Assembly: GCA_023424135.1 (NCBI GenBank) | Contig: JAFAEH010000226.1 | Span: forward strand, 1 to 16,909 | DNA: 16,909 nt | Direction of reading: 5' to 3' | Source of the DNA: Actinomycetes bacterium | GTDB lineage: Bacteria > Actinomycetota > Actinomycetes > Actinomycetales > Cellulomonadaceae | The notes under the pieces: model-generated | What the model saw: the letters and a program-made list of their open reading frames with translations, nothing else | What the model was told of the DNA's origin: nothing | Database searches by the model: none | Part shown: in pieces, positions 1 to 6,645 of the stretch | Numbering within the stretch: the stretch's first letter is position 1 | How the letters are laid out: each line of letters opens with the position of its first letter | Program-made: the position numbers and the translations under genes

Positions 1-1
1 G

Positions 2-286
2 TTCGGCACGGTCGGGCGCGTGCTGGGCGTCGTCGCGGGCTTCGTGTTCCTCGTCGCCGGGCTCGCGGCGACCGTGCCGTCCTGGGTCGGCGCGTCGGTC
101 GGCTGGCTACCGCTGGCCCCCGCCGCGGACGCCCTCGGCGCGGTGGTCGGTGACACGGGCGCATCGCTCGGCGGTGCGGTCGTGGCGCTCGTGCTGTGGG
201 CCGCCGCGAGCGTCCTGGCGACCGCGGGTGCCGCGGTGCGCGCCCGCCGGGCGGTGGGTGCCCGGACCGTCGTCGCCTACGCCTGA
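2..286 (+). CDS. C-terminal end of a membrane protein, possibly ABC-2 / YhgE-Pip type (partial)
   Basis: This open frame enters from the left edge and stops at TGA 284-286, so only about 94 C-terminal residues are visible. It holds two hydrophobic stretches, one early (GVVAGFVFLVAGLAATVPSW) and one late (GGAVVALVLWAAASVLATAG), joined by a small-residue loop, and ends in an Arg-rich tail (AAVRARRAVG). The pattern (hydrophobic segment, PSWV, WLPLAPAADAL, last hydrophobic segment, basic tail) resembles the C-terminus of YhgE/Pip-like and ABC-2-type permeases; this is a pattern judgement, not a firm family call. A GTG at 20 is an internal codon if the gene continues leftward, which is likely because the frame is open to the edge. 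It converges on the importer operon across a strong stem-loop, so the two are separate transcription units. Confidence 0.6.
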   Translation, partial: FGTVGRVLGVVAGFVFLVAGLAATVPSWVGASVGWLPLAPAADALGAVVGDTGASLGGAVVALVLWAAASVLATAGAAVRARRAVGARTVVAYA

Positions 287-306
287 CGGCACCGGACCCG
301 GAACGA

Positions 307-345
307 CCTCGCGCCGGCGACCCCGAGGGGGTTGCCGGCGCGAGG
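307..345. terminator. Bidirectional stem-loop terminator between convergent genes
   Basis: The arms 307-324 and 328-345 are 18 nt each and pair with 17 Watson-Crick pairs plus one G-T pair around a 3-nt loop. The structure lies in the 78-bp gap between the stop of the left-edge membrane protein and the stop of the yjfF-like gene on the other strand. There is no long T-run on either side, as is common in high-GC actinobacteria. Its position between two stop codons supports a two-way terminator. Confidence 0.75.
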
Positions 346-364
346 CCTGTGCGGGCGGCACCTC

Positions 365-1414
365 TCAGCGACGGCGGACCGCCAGCACACGCTGCAGGAC
401 GACGAAGGCGAGGAGCACGACGCCGATGAAGACCCGCGTCCACCACGAGTCCAGGCCCTCGCGGGCGATGAGCACCTGGATGAGGCCGTAGACCAGCACA
501 CCCGCGCCCGTCCCGAGGACGAACCCGACGCCGCCGGACAGCAGGGTGCCGCCGATGACGACGGCGGCGATCGCGTCGAGCTCCATGCCGATGCCGGTGA
601 GGTTGAACCCGGACTTCGTGTAGAGCGCGAACAGCACGCCCGCGATGCCCGCGCACGTCCCCGAGATGACGTACACCCACACCCGGGTGCGGGCGGGACG
701 CAGGCCCATGAGGTTCACCGCGGCCCCGCCGTCGCCCGCGCCGAGCCCGTACACGGACCGGCCGAACCGCGTGTAGTGCAGGATCAGGAACGCGATGAGC
801 AGGACCGCCAGCGCGACGAGGATGCTCGCGTTGATGCGCCACATCTCGCGCCCCTCGCCGAACTTGATGCTCCACGCGGCGAGCGAGGAGAACCCGGCGT
901 CGTCGATCTTCAGCGAGTTCACGGACACGACGTTCGCCAGACCGCGCGCCAGGAACATCACGGCGAGCGACGCGATGAACGGTTGGATGTCGAACACCTG
1001 CACCATGACGCCGATGAGCAGCCCGCACGCGGTGCCGATGAGGACACCGAGCACGAGCACGACCGGCAGCGGCAGCCCCGCGGTGAACATCTCCGCGATG
1101 CACAGCCCGACGAGTGCGACGACCGCACCGACGGACAGGTCGATCCCCCCGGTGAGGATCACGAAGGTCATGCCGACGGCGAGCACCAGCAGGTAGGAGT
1201 TGTCGATCAGCAGGTTCGACAGCAGCTTCATGCTGATGAAGTCGACGCGTGACGTCGAGTACCGCTGCTGCCCGACGCCGAGCATGATGAGCAGCGTCAG
1301 CACCGTGCCGAACACCGGCAGGAACCGGCGGTCGATGCCGCGCAGCGCGCGCCGGGCCCGGGTGACGACGGTCGGCGCCGGGGCCTGCTCGCGGACGATC
1401 TCGTCGGTGGTCAT
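365..1414 (-). CDS. yjfF: Sugar ABC transporter permease, YjfF type
   Basis: This 349-residue integral membrane protein belongs to the RbsC/AraH (BPD_transp_2) permease class and forms half of the membrane channel of the YtfQRT-YjfF-type importer. Diagnostic stretches are AVGMTFVILTGGIDLSVGA (about residues 80-98), FIASLAVMFLARG, and MELDAIAAVVIGGTLLSGGV near the C-terminus, followed by DSWWTR. The last two closely match E. coli YjfF as remembered. Several hydrophobic segments run through the protein and a basic N-terminal tail precedes the first. The chosen ATG overlaps the stop of the upstream permease as ATGA, so the two are translationally coupled. A longer frame exists upstream but lies inside the ytfT-like gene. 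In E. coli the system takes up galactofuranose; relatives take up other furanose sugars, so the substrate here is open. It is the last gene of the operon. Confidence 0.92.
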   Translation of the reverse strand: MTTDEIVREQAPAPTVVTRARRALRGIDRRFLPVFGTVLTLLIMLGVGQQRYSTSRVDFISMKLLSNLLIDNSYLLVLAVGMTFVILTGGIDLSVGAVVALVGLCIAEMFTAGLPLPVVLVLGVLIGTACGLLIGVMVQVFDIQPFIASLAVMFLARGLANVVSVNSLKIDDAGFSSLAAWSIKFGEGREMWRINASILVALAVLLIAFLILHYTRFGRSVYGLGAGDGGAAVNLMGLRPARTRVWVYVISGTCAGIAGVLFALYTKSGFNLTGIGMELDAIAAVVIGGTLLSGGVGFVLGTGAGVLVYGLIQVLIAREGLDSWWTRVFIGVVLLAFVVLQRVLAVRRR

Positions 1415-2523
1415 GCCGACACCTCCTGGGCAGGGGTCGTCTCGACGGGGGCGGCGGGCGCGTCGGACCGGTCGGCCCGTCGTCGTCCGCGCAGCATCGC
1501 GCGCAGCGTCGGCGACGCGGCCACGCACACGGCGATGAGGACGAGCGCCTTGAACAGCGGCGTCGTCTGCGAGGGGAGCTGGAAGATGATGACGGCCCGC
1601 TCGAGCGTGCTCAGCAGCATCGCACCGACCAGCAGCCCGCCGAGGTAGAACCGCCCACCGTCGAGCTTGGTGCCGCCGAGGACGACGACCATGATCGCGT
1701 CCATCTCCTTCATCAGGCCGATGTTGTTGGCGTCGGCCGCCATCGTCGGCGCGCCGTACACGAGCCCGGCGAGCGCGGCGAGCGCGCCCGCGATCACGTA
1801 CACCGTCCAGGTCGTCTGGCGCGAGCGCACTCCGGCGAGCCGCGACGCCTCGCGGTTGATGCCGATCGACTCGAGGAACATGCCGAGGGCGGTGCGTCGC
1901 ACGAGCAGCACGACGAGCCCGAAGGTGACGACGGCGATGACGACCGGCGTCGGGATCCCGAGCAGGAACCCGGAGCCGATGGACTTGAACGGCGGGCTCG
2001 TCACGGTGGTGATCTGGCCCTGCGTGATGAGCATGGCGATGCCACGGCCCGCGACCATGAGGATCATCGTCGCGATGAACGGCTGGATGCCGAGCCCGGC
2101 GACCATCGCACCGTTGAACATGCCGCCCAGCGCACCGACGACGAGCCCGAGGGCGACGGCGGTGACGACGGTCCCCGTCGCTGACGGGTTGGCGGCGTTG
2201 TCGAGGTACGTCAGCGAGACGGCGAGCGCGATGGCCATCACGGCGCCTACGGACAGGTCGATGCCGCCCGTCGCGATGACGAGGCACATGCCGAGGGCGA
2301 GCAGCAGCGGGGTCGCGCTGTTGCGCAGGAGGTCGATGACCTGGCCGAACAGGTGCCCGTCGCGCACGGTGACGTCGAGGAACCCGGGGCTGGCGATGCC
2401 GCACGCGAGCAGCAGGAGGACGAGCGCGAGCAGCGGCCAGAACAGCCCGTGGTGGGTGACCTCGCGCCACACCGTGGCGGCGCGCGAGCCGGCCGGCGGC
2501 CTCGCGGGGGTCGTGGGGGTCAT
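1411..2523 (-). CDS. ytfT: Sugar ABC transporter permease, YtfT type
   Basis: This 370-residue protein is the second RbsC-class permease of the importer. It has a short Pro/Ala-rich cytoplasmic N-terminus, about eight to ten hydrophobic segments and a charged C-terminal tail (RGRRRADRSDAPAAP). Family signatures include DGHLFGQVIDLL, GMCLVIATGGIDLSVGAVMA, PFIATMILMVAGRGIAMLIT and ADANNIGL followed by MDAIMVVVLGGTKLDGGRF. Each has a recognisable counterpart in E. coli YtfT, including the VRDG/QDG-RLFG segment near the start that YjfF lacks. The start ATG overlaps the ATPase stop by 4 nt (ATGA), and its own stop overlaps the yjfF-like start the same way. This tight coupling fits fixed subunit stoichiometry. 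The channel is probably a YtfT-YjfF heterodimer, as inferred for the E. coli system. Confidence 0.92.
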   Translation of the reverse strand: MTPTTPARPPAGSRAATVWREVTHHGLFWPLLALVLLLLACGIASPGFLDVTVRDGHLFGQVIDLLRNSATPLLLALGMCLVIATGGIDLSVGAVMAIALAVSLTYLDNAANPSATGTVVTAVALGLVVGALGGMFNGAMVAGLGIQPFIATMILMVAGRGIAMLITQGQITTVTSPPFKSIGSGFLLGIPTPVVIAVVTFGLVVLLVRRTALGMFLESIGINREASRLAGVRSRQTTWTVYVIAGALAALAGLVYGAPTMAADANNIGLMKEMDAIMVVVLGGTKLDGGRFYLGGLLVGAMLLSTLERAVIIFQLPSQTTPLFKALVLIAVCVAASPTLRAMLRGRRRADRSDAPAAPVETTPAQEVSA

Positions 2524-4073
2524 GCGTGCGCTCCGCTCTCGGCGATCGTCTCGAGGATGGTGGACGTCGTGACCTCGTCGGTGTTGACGAGCTCGTCGAC
2601 CTTGCGCCGGTCGCGCATGACCACGAGCCGCTGGCTCAGGCGCAGGACCTCCTCGAGCTCGGAGGAGATGAACACGACCGACATGCCGTCCTGCGCGAGC
2701 TCGGTGACGAGCTTCTGGATCTCGGCCTTGGCCCCGACGTCGATGCCGCGGGTCGGCTCGTCGAGGATGAGCAGGCGCGGGGCCGTCGCGAGCCAGCGCG
2801 CGAGCAGCACCTTCTGCTGGTTGCCGCCGGACAGGTTGCGGATGAGCGCGTTCGGGTTCGGCGGGTTGATCTGCAGCGCGGTGATGTACTTCGCGACGAC
2901 GTCGTCGAGCTGACGGCGCGGGATGGGCCGCCAGGTGCCGCGGCGGGCCTGCATCGCGAGCGCGATGTTCTCGCGGACCGTGAGGTCCCCGACGATGCCC
3001 TCCTTCTTGCGGTCCTCGGTCGAGTACGCGATGCCGTGCCCGAGCGCGGCGAGCGGTGAGCTCAGGCGCGTCAGCGCGCTCTGCACGCGGACCTCGCCGC
3101 TGTCGGGGCGGTCGGCGCCGGACAGCAGCCGGGCGAGCTCGGTGCGCCCCGAGCCCAGCAGCCCCGCGACGCCGAGGATCTCCCCCGCGTAGAGGTTGAC
3201 GTCGAACGGCTGCACCGACCCGTCCTTGCCGACGCCGACGGCCGTGAGGAACGGCGTCTCCCGCTCGGAGTGGATGGTGATGGTCGAGCGCGCCTTCTCC
3301 TCGATGCCGGCGAGGGCGTCGCCGGACTTGCCGATCATCGCGGCGATGAGCTCGCGGCGCGGCAGGTCCTCGACGCGGTGCTCGCCGACGAACCGGCCGT
3401 TGCGCAGCACGGTGACCCGGTCGGAGATCTCGTAGATCTGGTCGAGGAAGTGCGAGACGAACAGGATCGCGACGCCGTCCTCCTTGAGCCTGCGCACGAC
3501 GCGGAAGAGCTCGGCGACCTCGGCGTTGTCGAGGCTGGACGTCGGCTCGTCGAGGATGAGCACCTTGGCGTCGACGACGAGCGCGCGGGCGATCGCGCAG
3601 AGCTGCTGCACGGCGATCGTGTGCGACGCGAGCATCGAGCGCGGGTCGACGTCGAGGTTGAGGCGGGCCAGGAACTCGGCGGCGCGGCGGCGCGTGGCGC
3701 GCCAGTCGATGAAGGGCCCGCGGCGGACCTCGTGGCCGAGCATGACGTTCTCGGCGACGGTGAGGTTCGCGCAGAGGTTGACCTCCTGGTACACCGTCGA
3801 GACGCCGGCGGCCTGCGCCTGGCTCGGCCCGTCGAGGCGGACCTCCTGGCCGTCGATCTCGATGCGTCCCGAGTCGATCGAGTACACGCCGGTCAGCGCC
3901 TTGATGAGCGTCGACTTGCCGGCGCCGTTCTCCCCCATGAGGGCGTGCACCTCGCCCGGCAGGAGCCGGAACTGCACGTCGTCGAGGGCCTTCACGCCGG
4001 GGAAGGCGATGGATATGCCCGTCATCTGCACGACGGGGGCGCCCGTGCCGAGCACGGGTTCTGCTGCGGACAT
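2520..4073 (-). CDS. ytfR: Sugar ABC transporter double ATP-binding protein, YtfR type
   Basis: This 517-residue cytoplasmic ATPase has two fused nucleotide-binding domains, the RbsA/MglA/YtfR arrangement. Domain 1 (about 14-250) has Walker A GENGAGKST (47-55), Walker B VLILDEP (171-177) and H-loop His208; its signature is degenerate (AVQQ in place of LSGGQ), as in YtfR. Domain 2 (about 275-505) has a degenerate Walker A, GLLGSGRTE, with Arg for the catalytic-site Lys, a good signature LSGGNQQK (414-421) and Walker B LLILDEP. The segments HFLDQIYEISDRVTVLRNG, EDRKKEGI and MRDRRKV match YtfR best among the CUT2 ATPases. The ATG at 4073 has GAGAGGA a few bases upstream. The gene follows the binding-protein gene after 64 nt containing a 14-bp stem-loop and overlaps the ytfT-like start by 4 nt. 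Confidence 0.94.
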   Translation of the reverse strand: MSAAEPVLGTGAPVVQMTGISIAFPGVKALDDVQFRLLPGEVHALMGENGAGKSTLIKALTGVYSIDSGRIEIDGQEVRLDGPSQAQAAGVSTVYQEVNLCANLTVAENVMLGHEVRRGPFIDWRATRRRAAEFLARLNLDVDPRSMLASHTIAVQQLCAIARALVVDAKVLILDEPTSSLDNAEVAELFRVVRRLKEDGVAILFVSHFLDQIYEISDRVTVLRNGRFVGEHRVEDLPRRELIAAMIGKSGDALAGIEEKARSTITIHSERETPFLTAVGVGKDGSVQPFDVNLYAGEILGVAGLLGSGRTELARLLSGADRPDSGEVRVQSALTRLSSPLAALGHGIAYSTEDRKKEGIVGDLTVRENIALAMQARRGTWRPIPRRQLDDVVAKYITALQINPPNPNALIRNLSGGNQQKVLLARWLATAPRLLILDEPTRGIDVGAKAEIQKLVTELAQDGMSVVFISSELEEVLRLSQRLVVMRDRRKVDELVNTDEVTTSTILETIAESGAHA

Positions 4074-4094
4074 CGGTGTCCTCTCGTCGGGGGT

Positions 4095-4126
4095 GCGCCC
4101 CGGGCGGCGTGTGCCGCCCGGGGCGC
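4095..4126 (-). promoter_or_regulatory. Intercistronic 14-bp perfect stem-loop after the ytfQ-like gene
   Basis: The arms 4095-4108 and 4113-4126 are exact reverse complements (14 of 14, all G/C) around a 4-nt loop. It sits between the stop of the binding-protein gene and the ATPase ribosome-binding site, inside the operon. By analogy with malE-malF-type intercistronic hairpins it may protect the upstream mRNA or reduce read-through, giving more binding protein than ATPase and permease. The structure is visible in the sequence; the function is inferred. Confidence 0.7.
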
Positions 4127-4137
4127 TCGCTCACGCG

Positions 4138-5118
4138 TCAGTACGCGCGGGCGTCCACGTCGGCCTGCGTGATGGTCTGGTCGAAGGCCTTGTCGATGAC
4201 GATGGTCTCCTTCGGCACGTCCTCGCCGTTGTAGACCTGCTTGATGAGCTCGGCGAGCTGGTCGCCGAAGACCGGGTTGCACTCGACGACGTAGTTGAAC
4301 TTCTTGTCGACGAGGGCCTGCAGACCGTCGCGGACACCGTCGACGGACACGATCTGGATGTCCTCGCCGGGGACCTTGCCGGCCGCCTCGATGGCCTCGA
4401 TGGCGCCCAGGCCCATGTCGTCGTTGTGCGTGAAGATCATCGTCATGTCGGGGTACGCCTGCAGGGCGGCCTCGACGGCGGTCTTGCCCTCGGCACGCGT
4501 GAAGTTGCCGGACGCCTTGCCGATGATCTGGTCGCCGACGACCTCGCCGAAGCCCTCCTCACGGTCCACCTGCGCACCGGAGCCGAGCGTGCCCTGCAGC
4601 TCGAAGATCTTCGCGTCGGGCGCGTTCTCCTTGACCCACTCGCCCGCGGTGACGCCCTCGGACTTGAAGTCCGCGCCGATCCACGTGACGTAGGGGTCGT
4701 CGACCGTGGTGTCGACGGTGCGGTCCACGAGGACGACCGGGATGCCGGAGTCCTTGATCTCCTGCAGGACCTCGTCCCACCCGGTCTCGATGACCGGCGA
4801 GAACGCGATGACGTCGACGTCCTGCGCGACGAAGTCGCGCAGCGCCTTGATCTGGTTCTCCTGCTTCTGCTGCGCGTCGACGAACGTCAGGTCGAAGCCG
4901 GCGTCCGAGGACAGGCTGGCCTTGACGGACTCGGTGTTGGCGGTGCGCCAGCCGGACTCGGCGCCGAGCTGGGAGAAGCCGACGCGGATGTTGCCGTCGC
5001 CGTCGTCACCTCCGTCGCCGGACGCGGTGTCGCCACCGCCACAGGCCGCCAGTGCCAGGATCGTGAACGCCGAGACGACACCGGCAAAGCCGGTGCGCGC
5101 GCGGTTGATGCCCTTCAT
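4138..5118 (-). CDS. ytfQ: Sugar-binding lipoprotein, YtfQ type (periplasmic-binding protein family 1)
   Basis: This is a 326-residue extracytoplasmic solute receptor. It has a basic start (MKGINRARTG), a hydrophobic stretch and the lipobox LALAAC with Cys26 as the lipidation site, followed by a Gly/Asp-rich tether (27-42). The mature domain starts NIRVGFSQLGAESGWR. That motif, QQKQENQIKALRDFVAQ, and the hinge-region segment FTHNDDMGLGAIEAI all closely match E. coli YtfQ, the galactofuranose-binding protein, as remembered. The length is close to YtfQ (about 318). The ATG at 5118 has a strong Shine-Dalgarno (AGGAGGAG) and is the first gene of the importer operon. Relatives bind galactofuranose, arabinofuranose or fructose, so the exact ligand cannot be read here. 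Upstream lie a promoter and two LacI-type operators. Confidence 0.93.
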   Translation of the reverse strand: MKGINRARTGFAGVVSAFTILALAACGGGDTASGDGGDDGDGNIRVGFSQLGAESGWRTANTESVKASLSSDAGFDLTFVDAQQKQENQIKALRDFVAQDVDVIAFSPVIETGWDEVLQEIKDSGIPVVLVDRTVDTTVDDPYVTWIGADFKSEGVTAGEWVKENAPDAKIFELQGTLGSGAQVDREEGFGEVVGDQIIGKASGNFTRAEGKTAVEAALQAYPDMTMIFTHNDDMGLGAIEAIEAAGKVPGEDIQIVSVDGVRDGLQALVDKKFNYVVECNPVFGDQLAELIKQVYNGEDVPKETIVIDKAFDQTITQADVDARAY

Positions 5119-5183
5119 GCAACTCCTCCTCGAGCAGCGCGACCGACGTCGTCATCGGTCGTTCCGGGGTGCGTGACGGCACG

Positions 5184-5213
5184 AGTGTGAACGTTCTCAA
5201 CGATCGGCGTCAA
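5184..5213 (-). promoter_or_regulatory. Predicted promoter of the ytfQRT-yjfF operon
   Basis: Read on the minus strand, a -35 box TTGACG (5208-5213) and an 18-nt spacer lead to a weak -10 box CACACT (5184-5189). The start of transcription would lie about 60 nt before the ytfQ-like ATG. The -35 is good and the -10 is poor. A LacI-type palindrome lies over the spacer and -10. Confidence 0.45.
5186..5199. promoter_or_regulatory. LacI-type operator overlapping the ytfQ promoter
   Basis: TGTGAACGTTCTCA is a 14-bp palindrome with a central CpG and six of seven symmetric pairs, the form bound by LacI/GalR-family dimers. It covers part of the predicted spacer and -10, where bound repressor would block RNA polymerase. 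The likely ligand is the LacI-family protein encoded at 5441-6490. Confidence 0.6.
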
Positions 5214-5287
5214 CGTCCGCAGGTTGCGGTTCGGTCACGAGCGTCACCGCAGGCCACGGCGGAAAAACGCGCGGCGTGCCGGATTCA

Positions 5288-5301
5288 TGTGAGCGATCAC
5301 A
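5288..5301. promoter_or_regulatory. Near-ideal lac-operator-like site
   Basis: TGTGAGCGATCACA differs at one of 14 positions from the symmetric lac operator core TGTGAGCGCTCACA, and the outer flanking bases A and T (5287, 5302) extend the symmetry. Its centre is 102 bp upstream of the centre of the promoter-overlapping operator, so the two could act together by DNA looping. The neighbouring regulator carries the E. coli LacI recognition-helix residues. A CRP-type reading was rejected because the spacer between TGTGA and TCACA is four bases, not six. Confidence 0.6.
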
Positions 5302-5302
5302 T

Positions 5303-5440
5303 CGAAAGGCCCTCCCACCTGCGGGGTCGCACCGTGGCGCGTCCCCAGGTTCCCGCACCGGCACGTCGTCGCCCAACGACCCACGCTCACGGACGGACGA
5401 CCAGGACCACCCGGACGGGCGACCTCCGCGGCCCGGGCGC
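5303..5440. other. Rest of the lacI-ytfQ intergenic gap, no clear feature
   Basis: The gap between the lacI-family stop and the ytfQ-like start is 322 bp (5119-5440). Its ytfQ-proximal part holds the promoter and two operators listed separately. This remaining part is GC-rich with no convincing gene, strong hairpin or further operator. A short GC-rich near-palindrome just after the lacI-family stop (around 5429-5440) may help termination but is too weak to call. Confidence 0.5.
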
Positions 5441-6490
5441 TCAGAGGACCGTCCGCGCGGGGTCGCGCGGTGGCGCCGTGCTCTCACGCACCAGCAGCCG
5501 CGGCGAGACGGACACCGAGGGCGGCGTCGGCAGGCCGTCCCGCGCGGCGAGCAGCAGCTCGACGCAGCGGTAGCCGAGCTCGTCGAGCTCCTGCGCGACC
5601 GTCGTCAACGGCGGGACGAAGTGCGCGGACCCGTCACCGTCGTCGTACCCGACGACCGACACGTCGTGCGGCACGCTCAGCCGCGCGTCGGCGAGCGCGT
5701 GCATCATGCCGAGCGCGAGCAGGTCGTTGGCGGCGAAGACCGCGGTCGGCAAGGTCGTGCGGCGCCGACGCACCCGGGCCACGAGTTCCTGCCCGGCGAG
5801 GTAGCCGACCTCCGCGCTCCAGTCGTCCGCCCACAGCGTGCGCGGCGCCAGCCCGACGGTCGCCATGGTCTCGCGGAACCCGACGGCCCGGGCGCGCGCG
5901 TCGACCCACGGGGCGGGACCCGCCAGGTGCAGCACGTCGCGGTGCCCCAGGTCGAGCAGGTGCCGGGTCGCGACCTTGGCCCCCGCCTCCTGGTCGATCG
6001 CGACCGCGAGCGCGTGCTCACCGCTCGTACGCCCGGCGACCACCACGGGCACCTGCACGCGCGCCTCGAGCACGGCCGCCGACGCCTCGTCGTGCGACGC
6101 GACCACGACGATCCCGTCGACCCCCTGGTCGAGCAGGTGCTCGATCGCCGCGGCGACCTCGTCCTTGTGCTGCAGGTCGACCGTCGCGAGCGACACGAAC
6201 AGCCCCTTGGACCGTGCCGCCTGCTCGATGGCGACCAGCGTGCGCGTCGGACCGAACAGGTGCGAGCCCGACGCGACGACGCCGAACACGCCCGTGCGAC
6301 GGGTCTTGAGCGCCCGCGCCGCGATGTTGCGGCGGTACCCGAGCCGCTGCATCGCGTCGAGCACACGCTCCCGCGTGTCCGTCGCGACGTTCGGGTGGTC
6401 GTTGATGACGCGCGAGACGGTCTGGTACGAGACGCCGGCGGCCGAGGCGACGTCCGTGATCGCCGGCGGACGCGGGCGTGCGCTCACCAT
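5441..6490 (-). CDS. LacI-family transcriptional regulator
   Basis: This 349-residue regulator is probably a sugar-responsive repressor of the adjacent ytfQ-like operon and perhaps also of the CUT1 operon upstream. The N-terminal helix-turn-helix is ITDVASAAGVSYQTVSRVIN (11-30), followed by NVATDTRERVLDAMQRLGY and the hinge NIAARALKTRRT. The recognition helix reads YQTVSR (22-27), the same residues as E. coli LacI, where Tyr and Gln set operator choice. The remainder is a periplasmic-binding-protein-like effector domain; DLGHRDVLHLAGP and AVFAANDLLALGMMHAL are typical LacI/GalR segments. The ATG at 6490 was chosen because the HTH begins eight codons later; GTG at 6487 is possible and the Shine-Dalgarno (GTGGGA) is modest. 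The gene lies downstream of the YesL-like gene after 155 nt with its own likely promoter. Confidence 0.93.
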   Translation of the reverse strand: MVSARPRPPAITDVASAAGVSYQTVSRVINDHPNVATDTRERVLDAMQRLGYRRNIAARALKTRRTGVFGVVASGSHLFGPTRTLVAIEQAARSKGLFVSLATVDLQHKDEVAAAIEHLLDQGVDGIVVVASHDEASAAVLEARVQVPVVVAGRTSGEHALAVAIDQEAGAKVATRHLLDLGHRDVLHLAGPAPWVDARARAVGFRETMATVGLAPRTLWADDWSAEVGYLAGQELVARVRRRRTTLPTAVFAANDLLALGMMHALADARLSVPHDVSVVGYDDGDGSAHFVPPLTTVAQELDELGYRCVELLLAARDGLPTPPSVSVSPRLLVRESTAPPRDPARTVL

Positions 6491-6580
6491 GTCGTCCCAC
6501 CGCGGGTGACAGCGCGCACCACGCCCACCTCCACCGGAGTCGTCCCTTCGGGGTCGGCTCCGCCGTGAGCCGTCATGCGC

Positions 6581-6586
6581 ACACTA
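6581..6586 (-). promoter_or_regulatory. Candidate -10 box for the lacI-family gene
   Basis: On the minus strand TAGTGT (preceded by GTC) fits the actinobacterial TANNNT -10 pattern about 90 nt before the lacI-family ATG. No good -35 hexamer is visible at 17-18 nt, so this is tentative. Confidence 0.3.
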
Positions 6587-6596
6587 GACCTGTTCC

Positions 6597-6617
6597 GGCC
6601 ACCGCGACCCGGTGGCC
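6597..6617 (-). terminator. Candidate terminator hairpin after the YesL-like gene
   Basis: GGCCACC (6597-6603) and GGTGGCC (6611-6617) pair perfectly over 7 bp around a 7-nt loop, 28 bases past the YesL-like stop. There is no T-tract. It may end the CUT1 operon before the lacI-family promoter, or allow partial read-through into lacI. Confidence 0.4.
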
Positions 6618-6645
6618 CACCCGACGAGACGTGCGGCGCACGGCG

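Noticed and set aside
304..312. Arg in place of Lys in the second Walker A of the ATPase as a sign of inactivation (residues 304-312 of the protein at 2520-4073)
   Set aside because: A degenerate second Walker A is normal in RbsA/YtfR-type double ATPases, with the site 1/site 2 asymmetry expected.
365..2470. A single 701-codon frame covering yjfF and part of ytfT
   Set aside because: Its first half is an out-of-frame reading of the ytfT-like gene (Arg/Ala-rich, no hydrophobic segments); the real yjfF-like gene begins at the ATG at 1414 within an ATGA overlap.
5288..5301. A CRP/GlxR-type site (TGTGA...TCACA)
   Set aside because: The gap between the half-sites is four bases; CRP-family sites need six. 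The lac-operator reading with central CG fits better.
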